From assembly GCA_963792205.1 (NCBI GenBank), contig CAWBVI010000010.1:1-64000 (forward strand): a stretch of DNA of 64,000 nt. Reading direction: 5' to 3'. The DNA comes from DATDAH01 sp963792205. Its GTDB lineage: Bacteria > Actinomycetota > Acidimicrobiia > Acidimicrobiales > DATDAH01. This document shows, in pieces, positions 7,057-16,410 of this stretch. Within the stretch, counting starts at the first letter, position 1, and every line of letters begins with the position of its first letter. The translations under genes and the position numbers were made by a program. The notes beneath the pieces are model-generated. The model saw nothing but the letters and a program-made list of their open reading frames with translations, did no database searches and was not told the DNA's origin.

Positions 7057-8289
7057 ATGGGCACCGGTCGGGCACGGCGGCGCCTTGGCTATGTCCCGCT
7101 GACCCTCCGGGCCCGGGTCGGCGCCCGGCCCGGACCGCCTCCCGTGGACGACGCCGGGTGGGCGGCGCTGCTGCGCCACTGGGTCGACCTGCAGGCCGCG
7201 CGGCTCGCGGCCGACGCCGTGGCCGACGCCGACGGTCGCCCGGTGCCGGCGCCCCAGATCGACGGGCGCGGCCGGCGGCTCTGGAACCTCGCCCACCTCG
7301 CCCGGCACGGCATCGGTGGGCGGGAGGTGACGGAGGCCATCCCGGCGGCCCGGACCATGGTCGACCGTCACCTCGACGACGAGCACGGCGGCTACCGCTG
7401 GCGGCTCGGCGACGCGCCGGCGGACCCGTGGAAGCTGCTCTCCGGGCAATGCATCGCCATCCAGGCCCTGAGCGAGCTCACGCTCGCCGACCCCCGCACG
7501 GCGCCGAGGGCACTGACGGACGCGCGCATCGCGCTCGAGCTCGCCGCCGCCCGGATCACGCCCTGTGGCGCGCTGCACGAGTTCCTCGATCGCCGGTGGT
7601 CACCCCTCCCGGACCGCACCGAGACCGAGATGGGCCGCGGCGGCACCGTGACCCTCGGTGGCCAGCTCCATCTGGTCGAGGCGGCGGCGGCCCTCGTCGA
7701 AGCGAGCGGTGACGTCCAGGCCACCGAGATCGGCCGCACCACGGCCGCCCTCATCCACGACCGGTTCCTCTCCGGCGTCGGCCACCCGGACCGCCACTGG
7801 ATCGACCTGCACGGGAACCCGCTCCCCGAACCGGTGTCGCTCGGCCACAAGGTCGAGGCGGCCTGGATCCTGGCCGACGCCGCGCCCCGGCTCGGGCTGG
7901 AGGGCGAGCGGGAACGGGCCCGGGCGTGGGTCGACGAGGTGCTCGACGCCGGCTTCCACCACGGCGGGCTGGACCCGACGCCGGAGCCCGGGTTCCGTCT
8001 CGGTGGCCACCAGCGCAGCTGGTGGATGCAGACCGAGCTGCTGCGGGCCCTGGTCGAGGTCGACGACGGTCCCGACTCCCCCACCCGACCTCCGATGCAC
8101 GAGCTGCTGCGCTGGCTGCACGGTCACCAGGTCGACCCCCGCTCCGGCCAGGCCCGCCAGCTCATGACCCACTGGGGCGTGGTCCTCCAGCTCGGTGACC
8201 GCAACACCACCCGCACCGGCTACCACGACGTCCGCGCCTACCTCGCCGCCGCCGACCTCCTCGACCCACCCCCGTCAGGACCGGGCTGA
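7057..8289 (+). CDS. AGE family (N-acylglucosamine 2-epimerase/cellobiose 2-epimerase-like) protein
   Basis: The 410-residue protein is rich in paired helices with conserved aromatic/histidine motifs of the (alpha/alpha)6 barrel AGE superfamily: WNLAHLARHGIGG, HLDDEHGGYRW, SGQCIAIQALSEL, and the diagnostic LGHKVEAAWIL (here SLGHKVEAAWILADAAPRLG), with QRSWWMQTELLRALVE and NTTRTGYHDVRAYL near the C terminus. The family interconverts sugars at C2 or isomerises aldose/ketose; the exact sugar is not evident. Length matches the family. Its 3' end overlaps the convergent ligD-like gene by 15 bases. Confidence 0.85.
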   Translation: MGTGRARRRLGYVPLTLRARVGARPGPPPVDDAGWAALLRHWVDLQAARLAADAVADADGRPVPAPQIDGRGRRLWNLAHLARHGIGGREVTEAIPAARTMVDRHLDDEHGGYRWRLGDAPADPWKLLSGQCIAIQALSELTLADPRTAPRALTDARIALELAAARITPCGALHEFLDRRWSPLPDRTETEMGRGGTVTLGGQLHLVEAAAALVEASGDVQATEIGRTTAALIHDRFLSGVGHPDRHWIDLHGNPLPEPVSLGHKVEAAWILADAAPRLGLEGERERARAWVDEVLDAGFHHGGLDPTPEPGFRLGGHQRSWWMQTELLRALVEVDDGPDSPTRPPMHELLRWLHGHQVDPRSGQARQLMTHWGVVLQLGDRNTTRTGYHDVRAYLAAADLLDPPPSGPG

Positions 8290-9169
8290 GGGCAGCTCCT
8301 GCTCGAGGGTGGCCGTGGGAGCGAACAGGTCGCCGAGGTCCGCCACCCGCTCCAGCACCTCGGGGGCGGTGAACGACAGCACCTCGCCGCCCGACCCCTC
8401 CTCGACCTCGTCCCAGCTCACCGGCGTCGAGACCGTCGGCGTGGGTCGGGCCCGCAGCGAGTAGGCGGCGACGGTGGTCTTGTGGAACGAGTTCTGGCTC
8501 CAGTCCACGAAGACCCTGCCCTTGCGCAGCTCCTTCTTCATGACGCTGGTGACCCGCTTCGGGTCCTGCTTCTGCCAGCAGCTGGGCCACGGCCAGGGCG
8601 AAGGACGAGGCGTGCTCGTGGGTGTGCGGGGTGTTGAGCGGCAGGTAGAGCTGCAGGCCCTTCGACCCCGAGGTCTTGGCCCAGGCCTCCAGCCCGAGGT
8701 CGGTCAGGACGTCACGGATGTCGAGGGCCACCCGGCAGCAGTCGACGATGTCCACCGAGGGCCCGGGGTCGAGGTCGAAGACGACCATGGTGGGCGAGTC
8801 GATGTCCGGCGCCCGGGCCATCGGGGCGTGGACCTCGAGGGCGGCCATGTTGCCGACCCAGGCCAAGGTGGCCATCTCGTCGATCACGAGGTAGTGGATG
8901 CCGCCCTTGCGGTCGCCGGGGCCGAGCGCGGTGCCGATCCAGTCGGGACGGTGGTCGGGCGAGCGCTTCTCGAAGAAGCTCGGGCCGTCGACCCCGTCGG
9001 GGTACCGGCGCAGGGTCACGCCCCGCTCGCACACGTGGGGCAGCATGGCCGGGGCGACCCGGACGTAGTAGTCGATGACCTCGGCCTTGGTGAACCCGGT
9101 CTCCGGGTAGAGGACCTTGTCGAGGTTGGTGACGGACAGCTCCCGCCCGTCGATCTCGACGACCGGCAC
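8275..9169 (-). CDS. ligD: LigD-type NHEJ primase/polymerase (PolDom), interrupted by one frameshift
   Basis: Stand-alone polymerase domain of bacterial DNA ligase D, an archaeo-eukaryotic-primase-like enzyme that fills and joins ends with Ku. From a GTG start at 9169: LSVTNLDKVLYPETGFTKAE, then RRYPDGVDGPSFFEKR, the catalytic metal motif VVFDLDPG, and KTSGSKGLQLYLPL. After AVAQLLA the frame shifts by one base near 8570-8580; the natural continuation is QDPKRVTSVMKKELRKGRVF and VDWSQNSFHKTTVAAYSLR with the third catalytic region, ending ELPSARS. Total length (about 297 residues) and the intact downstream motifs suggest a sequencing indel rather than decay. No ligase or nuclease domain is fused. 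The gene follows ku by 6 bases. Confidence 0.9.
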
Positions 9170-9175
9170 TGCCTG

Positions 9176-10048
9176 CTACGCGGACTTCTTCTTGGCCGGG
9201 GCCTTGCGTGCGGCGGGCTTCTTCTTCGTCTCCGTGGCGGTCGAGGTGGGGTGGCGGCCCCGGGCCTCCTTGGCGTCCTTGACGCTGGCCTCGAGGGCGG
9301 CCATGAGGTCGACGACCTTCTCGCGGGGCGGGGCCTCGGTGGCCACGACGAAGTCGGTGTCGCCCGAAGCCTTGGCCTCGATCAGCTCCATGACCTGGCC
9401 CCGGTGGGTGTCCTCGTACTTCTCGGGCTCCCACGTGCCGGCCAGCGAGTCGACCAGCTGCTCGGCCATGGCCAGCTCCTTGTCGGAGACGTCGACCTCG
9501 GCCACCTTGTCCAGCTCGGGGACGTCGTCGATGTCGTTGACCTCGTCCTCGTAGACCAGGGTCGACAGGACCAGGTGGCCGTCCACGGGCCGGATGGCGG
9601 CCAGGTACTGCTTCTGGCGCATCACGAACCGGGCGATGCCCACCTTGCCCGCCTGCTCCATGGTCCGGGCCAGCAGGGCGTAGGCCTTGACCGTGGCCGG
9701 GTCGGGCGCCAGGTGGTACGAGGCGTCGAAGTACACCGGGTCGATGTCGGCCAGGTCGACGAACTCCTCGATGTCGACCGTCCGCTGCGACTCGGGGTCG
9801 AGGGCGGCCAGCTCGTCCTCGGTCAGGATGACGTAGTTGCCCTTGGACAGCTCGTAGCCCTTGACGATCACGTCGTCGGGCACGTCCTCGCCGCTCTCCG
9901 CGTTCGTCTTCTTCATGCGGATGCGGGCGTTGTTGCGGGAGTCGATCTGGTTGAACCGGACCGACTTCCGGCTGACGGCGTTGAAGAGCTGAACCGGGAT
10001 GTTGACCAGGCCGAAGCTGATCGACCCGCTCCAGATGGCGCGTGGCAT
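9176..10048 (-). CDS. ku: Ku protein, non-homologous end joining
   Basis: A 290-residue bacterial Ku, the homodimeric ring that binds double-strand ends and recruits LigD. It opens with the signature WSGSISFGLVNIPVQLF, continues with RIRMKK, VKGYELSKGNYVILTEDELA, the core IDPVYFDASYHLAPD, and VLSTLVYEDEV. The C-terminal tail from about residue 255 is a Lys/Ala-rich extension (KKKPAARKAPAKKKSA) like the DNA-binding tails of other actinobacterial Ku proteins. It is first of a two-gene operon with the polymerase-type LigD, and divergent from the flippase with 54 bases between the starts. Confidence 0.97.
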   Translation of the reverse strand: MPRAIWSGSISFGLVNIPVQLFNAVSRKSVRFNQIDSRNNARIRMKKTNAESGEDVPDDVIVKGYELSKGNYVILTEDELAALDPESQRTVDIEEFVDLADIDPVYFDASYHLAPDPATVKAYALLARTMEQAGKVGIARFVMRQKQYLAAIRPVDGHLVLSTLVYEDEVNDIDDVPELDKVAEVDVSDKELAMAEQLVDSLAGTWEPEKYEDTHRGQVMELIEAKASGDTDFVVATEAPPREKVVDLMAALEASVKDAKEARGRHPTSTATETKKKPAARKAPAKKKSA

Positions 10049-10102
10049 CCCTCCAGTATGGCGGCCGGTCTGCGTTCAGCGCGGCGAAGGCACTTACGCT
10101 CC

Positions 10103-11341
10103 GTGGCGGTGCCCCCACCTGGTGACTCCCGGACCCGGGAGGTCGGCGCCGCCGCCCTGGCGGCGGGAAGCCTGGCTTCGGGCATCTTCGCCTACCTCTA
10201 CATCGCCCTCGGGACCCGGGAATACGGGGTCGAGGACTTCTCGGGCGTGGCCCAGCTGTGGACGATCTGGTTCTTCGGCGGGTCGGTGCTGACCTTCCCC
10301 CTGCAGCACTGGGTCATCCAGCGCCTGCGCACCGACGGCCACGGCGGCGCGGTGCGGGCGGTGCTCGGGCGCCTGACGGCCATCGCCGTCGGCCTCGGGC
10401 TGGGGGTCGCCCTGGTCACCCTCCTGCTCCGGGACGACCTGTTCGGCCAGCCCGATCTCCTCTATCCGCTCGCCGCGGGCGCCATCGTGACCGGCGCCGC
10501 CGCCATGGGCCTGCTGCGGGGCGGGCTGGCCGGCCACTCCCGCTTCGTGGCCACCGCGGTGGCGCTCGGTGGGGAGAACCTCGTGCGCCTCGCCCTCGGC
10601 GTCGTGGTCATCCTCGTCGGGGCGAGCGTGGGGGCCTACGGCCTGGCCATCCTCGGAGGCCTGCTCGTCATCCTCCCCTGGCCCCACGCCCTGCGCTTCG
10701 AGGGCCCCCCGCCGACGGAGTCGGTGTCGCCTCTCGCCTTCCTCGGGAACGTCGCCGGGGGGACGGTGATCGCCCAGAGCGTGCTGACCGGCGGGCCCGT
10801 CGTGCTCAGCCTGGTGGGCGGTACCCGAGCCGAGGTCACCAGCCTCTTCACCGCCCTGGCCCTCTTCCGGGCCCCCTACATCGTTGCCCTCGGGCTGGCC
10901 ATCCGGGTCACCGCGGCCCTCACCGACCTGGCCGCCGCCGGGCGTCGGGACGCCCTGGACCGGATCAAGCGGCGGACGGCCGTGGTCAGCGTCGGCGTCA
11001 TCGCCCTGGGCGCCCTCGGGGCGGCGGCCGCGGGGCCGAGCGTGCTGCGCCTCGTGTTCGGCGACGAGGTGGACCTGACCCGCCTCCAGTGCGCCGGGAT
11101 CGCCGCGGGCAGCCTGGCCGCGCTGGCCACCCTCGGCCTGACCCTGGTGCAGATGACCCACGGCGCCGGCCGGCGGGTCCTGCAGGCCTGGGTGATCGGC
11201 CTGGTCGTGGGCGTGGTCGGTATGGTGGCCCTGCCGGTCGACCCCCTCCCCCGGGTCGTGGCCGCCTTCCTCGCCAGCGAGCTCACCGCGTTCGCACTCA
11301 TGGCCCTGCTCGACGCTCCCGGAGAACCCAGCCCCGAATGA
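10103..11341 (+). CDS. Polysaccharide/lipid-linked sugar flippase (Wzx/MOP-like)
   Basis: A 412-residue hydrophobic protein with 12 or so predicted membrane segments beginning at GSLASGIFAYLYIALG and including TAIAVGLGLGVALVTLLL and RLALGVVVILVGASVGA. Regular helix pairs and the YGVEDFSGVAQLW loop fit the MOP superfamily of O-antigen/teichoic-acid flippases, which move undecaprenyl-linked glycans across the membrane. The start is a GTG at 10103 or 10109; there is no good ribosome site. The last four bases overlap the first GT-C gene (ATGA), so it probably heads the operon 10103-16395. The assignment is from topology and context, not a diagnostic motif. Confidence 0.7.
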   Translation: MAVPPPGDSRTREVGAAALAAGSLASGIFAYLYIALGTREYGVEDFSGVAQLWTIWFFGGSVLTFPLQHWVIQRLRTDGHGGAVRAVLGRLTAIAVGLGLGVALVTLLLRDDLFGQPDLLYPLAAGAIVTGAAAMGLLRGGLAGHSRFVATAVALGGENLVRLALGVVVILVGASVGAYGLAILGGLLVILPWPHALRFEGPPPTESVSPLAFLGNVAGGTVIAQSVLTGGPVVLSLVGGTRAEVTSLFTALALFRAPYIVALGLAIRVTAALTDLAAAGRRDALDRIKRRTAVVSVGVIALGALGAAAAGPSVLRLVFGDEVDLTRLQCAGIAAGSLAALATLGLTLVQMTHGAGRRVLQAWVIGLVVGVVGMVALPVDPLPRVVAAFLASELTAFALMALLDAPGEPSPE

Positions 11342-13059
11342 CCGCCCCGGTGACCACGGCACAAGAACCGTCGGGCGAGCGCGACGACGTCCTGGCGCCG
11401 CTGGCGGCCCGTCTGGGCATCGCCCCCCGCACGCTCGAGTGGGTCCTCGGGGGCCTCCTGGCCGTCGCCGCCATAGCCCTGACCGTCTACATCGCCCGGG
11501 ACCTGTGGTTCACCAGCGACGAGTGGGAGTACCTGACCCATCGTCGGGCCTTCGACCTCGAGGACCTGACCCGCCCGGTCGGCGGCCACTGGACGACGTG
11601 GAGCACCTTCCTCCTGCGGGGGCTCTATGCCGCGGTGGGCGTCGACTTCTGGCCGTGGTTCTACATCCCCCGCCTCATCGGCCACACCCTGCTGATGACC
11701 TTCATCTGGCGGGTCATGTGCCACCGCGGGACCGACCCGCTGCTCGGCCTCGTCGCCTACGCCGTGCTCCTCGTGCTCGGGGCCAGTGGCTACCAGCGGG
11801 CCCTGCAGGTGGGCAACTGGGCCGTCTACGCCGCCCTCATCGTCTGCGCCCTGATCATCGCCCGGCGGCCCGACGACCCGTCGGTGGCCGACCGGGTCGT
11901 CGTCGGCGGAGCGCTGCTGGTCGCCGTGCTGGGCAACGGGTACGCCCTGGCCGTCATCGGGGGCATCACCATCGCCCTCCTGCTCACCCGGCGCATCGTG
12001 GCCTGGATCCCCTCGCTGATCCCCGCCATCGCGGCGTACGGGGCCTGGTGGCTCTACTGGCGCGACGACATCAGGCCGAAGCCCGAGGTCACCCTCGACA
12101 AGATCCTGGACATCCCGTCGGGGGCGTTCCGGGTCACCCGCAGCGCGATCGAGGCGACCACCGGCCTCCCCGGGTGGCTGGCGGCCGTTGCCGTCGTGGC
12201 CCTCGTGGTGTGGATCGTGGTGCTGGCCGTCCGGCGCCGGTTCGACCAGTTCGACTCGATCATCCTCTGCACGTTGGCCGTCGGGCTGGCCTTGCTGACC
12301 GTCCAACGCCTCGCCTTCAACGAAGAGGCCGCCTCCCGGCTGCGCTACGGCTACTCCGTGAGCGTGCTGCTCGCGCTGGCTCTCGTCCCCCACATCCGGG
12401 CGCCCAGGGCCGCCGTCGGCCGGGTGGTGCTCGTCCTCGTCGGCCTCGGCCTGGTCGTGGTCAACGTCGACCAGATGCGCATCGCCATCAACGTGCGCGA
12501 GGACGCGTCCCAGGAGGCCCGGGTGCTGTCGGTGGCGGCGGCGGAGATGATCGCCGCCGGCGAGCCGGTGGTCGCCGGACCGTCGACCATCGCCCCCGGG
12601 CTGGAGACCGACGAGCTCGTCCAGCTGGTCGACGAGGGCTACGGCCCCGACCCCCTGCCCGATTATCAGGCCGACCGCGCCGCGATCGAGGCCGAGGCCC
12701 GCGGCGCCCTCCGCATGAACCTCATCAACGCCCGTCGGCCCCGCAACGGCTACGACGCGCCGGCCGGCACCCCGCCGACGACTTCGGCCGACGTCGACCC
12801 CGACGGCTGCGTGGAGCTGAGCCTGGACGAGCCGGTCACCGCCCAGGTCCAGGACGCGGGCCTGCTCACCTTCACCAAGGGGCGGCCCCAGGTGCTGGGA
12901 CTGACCTGGGAGGACGAGTACGGCGTCGGCACCCGCCGGCTCGACGACCCCGACGTGCGCGAGGCCGCGGTCGAGCTGGCCGATCCGACCGACACCGCCG
13001 AGCTCACCTTGGTGAGCCGCATCGGCGCCCTGACCGTGTGCGGCTTCCGCGGTGCCTGA
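11338..13059 (+). CDS. GT-C-like membrane protein, paralog 1 of 3
   Basis: A 573-residue integral membrane protein of unknown exact function. After one N-terminal membrane helix the first external loop contains LWFTSDEWEYLTHRR; acidic residues here are the usual catalytic or metal site in GT-C glycosyltransferases that use polyprenyl-phosphate sugars. Then come GGHWTTWSTFLLRGLY, DFWPWFYIPRLIGH, about nine more helices, and a C-terminal soluble region (about residues 400-573) with two conserved cysteines (DPDGCVEL and LTVCGFRGA), probably external and disulfide-bonded. The next two genes are clear paralogs with the same layout. Translation is coupled to the flippase upstream (ATGA) and to paralog 2 (8-base overlap). 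Substrate is unknown; a role in building a surface glycan is inferred from context. Confidence 0.7.
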   Translation: MTAPVTTAQEPSGERDDVLAPLAARLGIAPRTLEWVLGGLLAVAAIALTVYIARDLWFTSDEWEYLTHRRAFDLEDLTRPVGGHWTTWSTFLLRGLYAAVGVDFWPWFYIPRLIGHTLLMTFIWRVMCHRGTDPLLGLVAYAVLLVLGASGYQRALQVGNWAVYAALIVCALIIARRPDDPSVADRVVVGGALLVAVLGNGYALAVIGGITIALLLTRRIVAWIPSLIPAIAAYGAWWLYWRDDIRPKPEVTLDKILDIPSGAFRVTRSAIEATTGLPGWLAAVAVVALVVWIVVLAVRRRFDQFDSIILCTLAVGLALLTVQRLAFNEEAASRLRYGYSVSVLLALALVPHIRAPRAAVGRVVLVLVGLGLVVVNVDQMRIAINVREDASQEARVLSVAAAEMIAAGEPVVAGPSTIAPGLETDELVQLVDEGYGPDPLPDYQADRAAIEAEARGALRMNLINARRPRNGYDAPAGTPPTTSADVDPDGCVELSLDEPVTAQVQDAGLLTFTKGRPQVLGLTWEDEYGVGTRRLDDPDVREAAVELADPTDTAELTLVSRIGALTVCGFRGA

Positions 13060-14704
13060 GGCCGCAGTGGTGGACGTCGAGTCGACAACCGTCCCGGTCA
13101 GCCCCATCTCCCGGCGGGAGATGGCCTTCGCCGCGCTGGCGGCCATCGTCTCGATGATCGTCATCGGGCGCCTGGCGCGGGATTTCTGGTTCCGATTCGA
13201 CAACTTCGACCTGCTGGCCGACCGCGAGATCACCCATCTCGACGACTGGCTCCGCCCCCACCGCGGTCATTGGCTCACGTGGACGGTGCTGCTCTCCCGC
13301 GGCCTGCACGCCACCGTCGGCCTCGACTACTGGCCGTGGTGGTACCTGCCGCGACTCATCGGCCACGCCGGGCTGGCGTTCCTCGTGTGGTGGACGGTGC
13401 GGCACCGCGGCGCCGACCGGGTGATCGCGGCGGGCGCCTACGCCGCGCTCCTCGTGCTGGCCCTCAGCTACTTCCACGACGGCCTGACCCTCGCCAACTA
13501 CGTGGTCTTCCCCGCCCTCATCGTGTCCGCCCTGCTGATCAGCGAGGTGGAGGTCCCGAGCACTCGGCACCTGGTGATCATGGGGGTCGCCCTGCTCATG
13601 GCCGTCATGGCCAACGGCTACGGGCCGGCGGTGCTGGCCAGTGTCGCGCTCGTGGCGATCGCGACGAGGCGGTTCCGGCGGTGGGCGCCGGCGCTGGTCC
13701 CTCCCGCCGTGATCTACGCCTGCTGGTACCTCTGGTATCGCTCCGAGGTCAATCAGCATGCCGATTCACCGGGCGCCGGTTCGGTCACCGCCGTCGCCGA
13801 GTCGTCCCTGGTGGTCGTGCGCTCGGCGTTCGAGAACACGCTGGGGCTGCCCGCGGTCCTGGCCGTGGTCGCGTTGCTCGTCACCGTCGGCTTCGTCATC
13901 CACCTCTTCCGCCGGGGCCGCCTCGACCGGTTCGACGGCGTGATGATCGTGACCCTGGGGGCGACACTCGGGCTCCTCGGTCTGGCCCGCGCCGCGTCCC
14001 AGCCCGGCGCGGAGACCCGGGCCCGTTACGGCTACGCCATGGTCATCGTGCTGACCCTGCTCGTGGTGCCGCACCTGCCCGCGGCAAGATCGCGGTTCAC
14101 CCGCGTGGCCGTCGTGGTTGCGCTGGTCGCCGTCGCCGTGTTCAATGCCGTGTCGCTGAGCCGGCGACTCGACGAACGCGAGCTGGTCATTCGGGACATC
14201 CGGGCGGACGCCGAAGCGACGGGCGCGATGATCGCGGCCGGTGAGCCCTACGTCTCCTACGTGAACCTCGGACAAGGCGTGAGCCCCCATCAGATCGAGC
14301 ACCTGGTCGACCGCGGCTGGCGGCCAGAGCTGCCGATGGACGCCACCCGGATCGACCACATCCGGACCCGCCTGCGGATCGCCACCCACCCGATCGCGGC
14401 CGCGGAGGACATCTCGCCGGGCGCGTCTCCCATCGCCGCGGGCGTCGACACCGAGGGCTGCCTCTCGTTGACCGACCCGGACTCGGTCTCGCTGGAACTG
14501 ACCGGCGAGGGATCGATCCTCGTCGACGGCCGGGCGAGGATCAGTCGGACGGACCGGTTCGGCACGGTCAGCCGCACGACCGCCGACGCCGTCGTCGGGC
14601 TGGCCGCACCGGATGAGGAGACTGAGGTGACCCTGGAGGCGCTCGGCCCGTCCGGCACGACGGTCTGTCGCCTGACCCCCGCAGCCGGCGGTTCCGGATC
14701 GTGA
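13052..14704 (+). CDS. GT-C-like membrane protein, paralog 2 of 3 with altered acidic loop
   Basis: A 550-residue paralog of its neighbours, aligned throughout: FWFRFDNFDLLADR, RGHWLTWTVLLSRGLH, DYWPWWYLPRLIGH and a C-terminal domain with cysteines in DTEGCLSL and TTVCRLTP. In the first external loop the DEWEYL of paralogs 1 and 3 is replaced by DNFDLL, so the conserved Glu is lost while Asp remains. It also differs in the middle (SYFHDGLTLANYVVFPALIV versus SGYQRALQVGNW). This member may be catalytically changed or have a supporting role. The GTG start at 13052 lies within the end of paralog 1, and its stop overlaps the GTG of paralog 3. Confidence 0.7.
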   Translation: MPEAAVVDVESTTVPVSPISRREMAFAALAAIVSMIVIGRLARDFWFRFDNFDLLADREITHLDDWLRPHRGHWLTWTVLLSRGLHATVGLDYWPWWYLPRLIGHAGLAFLVWWTVRHRGADRVIAAGAYAALLVLALSYFHDGLTLANYVVFPALIVSALLISEVEVPSTRHLVIMGVALLMAVMANGYGPAVLASVALVAIATRRFRRWAPALVPPAVIYACWYLWYRSEVNQHADSPGAGSVTAVAESSLVVVRSAFENTLGLPAVLAVVALLVTVGFVIHLFRRGRLDRFDGVMIVTLGATLGLLGLARAASQPGAETRARYGYAMVIVLTLLVVPHLPAARSRFTRVAVVVALVAVAVFNAVSLSRRLDERELVIRDIRADAEATGAMIAAGEPYVSYVNLGQGVSPHQIEHLVDRGWRPELPMDATRIDHIRTRLRIATHPIAAAEDISPGASPIAAGVDTEGCLSLTDPDSVSLELTGEGSILVDGRARISRTDRFGTVSRTTADAVVGLAAPDEETEVTLEALGPSGTTVCRLTPAAGGSGS

Positions 14705-16395
14705 CGACCGAGCCCGAAACGGTCGAACCGGAGCGACCGACGCGTCGCGGGTTGATCGCCGGCCTGCCCCGGCCGCCATGGCTGAGCGCCCGGACCGAGC
14801 TCCTCGTCGTCGCCGTCCTCGTGGTGGTGGCGGTCGTGGTCACGGCCCTGATGGCCCGGGACATGTGGTTCCTGAGCGACGAGTGGGAGTACCTGGCGAA
14901 CCGGTCCGTCACCGACCTCGACTCGATGCTGCGGCCCTACGGGGGGCACTGGACCACCGTGCCGACGATCCTCATTCGAGGGCTGAACGAGCTCTTCGGC
15001 ATCGACTTCTGGCCGTGGTACTACATCCCCCGACTCATCGGCCACACCGCGCTGGCGCTGATGGTCTGGTGGACCGTGCGCCGCCGGGGCCTCGATCCCG
15101 TCCTCGGCCTCATCACCCTGGCCGTGCTGCTCTTCCTCTCGGCCAGCAGCTACCAGCGGGCCCTCCAGGTCGGGAACTGGGTCGTCTACGCCGCCCTGAT
15201 CGTGACGGCCACCATGATCGAACGGCACGCTCGGCCCTCCGTCCGTCAACAGGTCGTGGTCGCCGTCGCCCTGCTCGTGGGCGTGCTGGGCAACGGCTAT
15301 GCCGTCGCCGTGCTCGTCGGGACGACGGCCGCAGTGCTGCTCGCCCGGCGCCTGCGCACCTGGCTGCCGGCCCTGCTCCCCGCCCTGCTCGCCTACGCGA
15401 CGTGGTACCTGGTCTACCGGGATGACATCGAACCGAAGCCCGATCTCAACCTCGAGAAGATCCTGCTCATCCCGATCGCCTCGCTGCGGATCGTCCGGGG
15501 CGCCGTCACCGCGGTGACGGGGCTCCCGTCCTCCGTGGCGGTCGTCCTCGTCCTCGTCCTCGTCGCCTGGGTCGTGAGCCTCGCCCTGCGCCGGAAGCTC
15601 GACATCTTCGACGGCATCATGATCGCGACCTTGCTCACCGGGCTCGCCCTCCTGGCGATCCAACGCGTGGCCGAGCATCCCGAGGCGGCAGGGCGCGAGA
15701 GGTACGGCTACTCGGTCACGGTGCTCCTCGTGCTCCTCATCGTGCCCCACCTGCGATTGCCGACCCACCGGGTGGCGGCCGCGGTCGTCGTGGCGTTCGG
15801 CCTCTTCGCCATCGGCGCCAACGTCGTCGACCTGGACCGGGCCATCGACATCAACGAGGACACCGGCCAGCTGCGGCGCGTCCGCGTCGAGGCGGGGGCG
15901 GTGATGATGAATGCCGGTGAGCCCGTGGTCCCCGGCCCGTCGGAAGTGGTCCGCCGTCTCGACACCCTCGAGCTCCAGAGTCTCGTGGACCACGGCTACT
16001 CGCCGTCACCGTCCGTCCTCGACAGCGAACTCGAGGCGCTCGTGACGCAGACGCGCGGCAACCTGCGCATGCGCGTCGTGGAGCCCGGCGCCCCGCGCCC
16101 GCGTCTGGGCCCTCCGCCGAACGTGCCCGGCGACGACAGCTGCGCCGCCGTGTGGCCGGGCAGAAGGCTGGACGTCGAGGTGCAGGACGGTGGTGGCGCC
16201 CTGCAGGTCGTCCAGGACGCGCCCAACGTCATCGACATGATCTGGACCGACGAGTTCGGGCGGGGCCGCGTCACCTTCTACGACGCCCGCCCCAGAGTCG
16301 GCATCGAGCTCGCCGACCCGGGCCCGGCGGGGGCCGAGATCGCGATCACCGTCGTGACGGGTCGGGGCTTCTCGATCTGCGCCCTCGGCGCCTGA
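14701..16395 (+). CDS. GT-C-like membrane protein, paralog 3 of 3
   Basis: A 564-residue paralog, closer to paralog 1 than to paralog 2: MWFLSDEWEYLANRS, GGHWTTVPTILIRGLN, DFWPWYYIPRLIGH, SSYQRALQVGNWVVYAALIV and YRDDIEPKPDLNLEKI (paralog 1: WRDDIRPKPEVTLDKI). The C-terminal domain again has a cysteine pair (GDDSCAAV and FSICALGA). The GTG start overlaps the preceding stop (GTGA). It ends 15 bases before the convergent wecE. The triplet within one operon suggests successive additions of related sugars, or partners in one complex; both are inference. Confidence 0.7.
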   Translation: MTTEPETVEPERPTRRGLIAGLPRPPWLSARTELLVVAVLVVVAVVVTALMARDMWFLSDEWEYLANRSVTDLDSMLRPYGGHWTTVPTILIRGLNELFGIDFWPWYYIPRLIGHTALALMVWWTVRRRGLDPVLGLITLAVLLFLSASSYQRALQVGNWVVYAALIVTATMIERHARPSVRQQVVVAVALLVGVLGNGYAVAVLVGTTAAVLLARRLRTWLPALLPALLAYATWYLVYRDDIEPKPDLNLEKILLIPIASLRIVRGAVTAVTGLPSSVAVVLVLVLVAWVVSLALRRKLDIFDGIMIATLLTGLALLAIQRVAEHPEAAGRERYGYSVTVLLVLLIVPHLRLPTHRVAAAVVVAFGLFAIGANVVDLDRAIDINEDTGQLRRVRVEAGAVMMNAGEPVVPGPSEVVRRLDTLELQSLVDHGYSPSPSVLDSELEALVTQTRGNLRMRVVEPGAPRPRLGPPPNVPGDDSCAAVWPGRRLDVEVQDGGGALQVVQDAPNVIDMIWTDEFGRGRVTFYDARPRVGIELADPGPAGAEIAITVVTGRGFSICALGA

Positions 16396-16410
16396 TCGGT
16401 CCCGGCGACC

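Noticed and set aside
8474..10100. Very long open frame antisense to ku and ligD
   Set aside because: Opposite-strand frames stay open because of third-position GC; ku and ligD carry all family motifs and this frame has none.
11338..16395. Assignment of the three membrane proteins as Emb arabinosyltransferases
   Set aside because: About 560 residues versus more than 1000 for Emb, and no Emb signature; only the general GT-C-like layout is supported.
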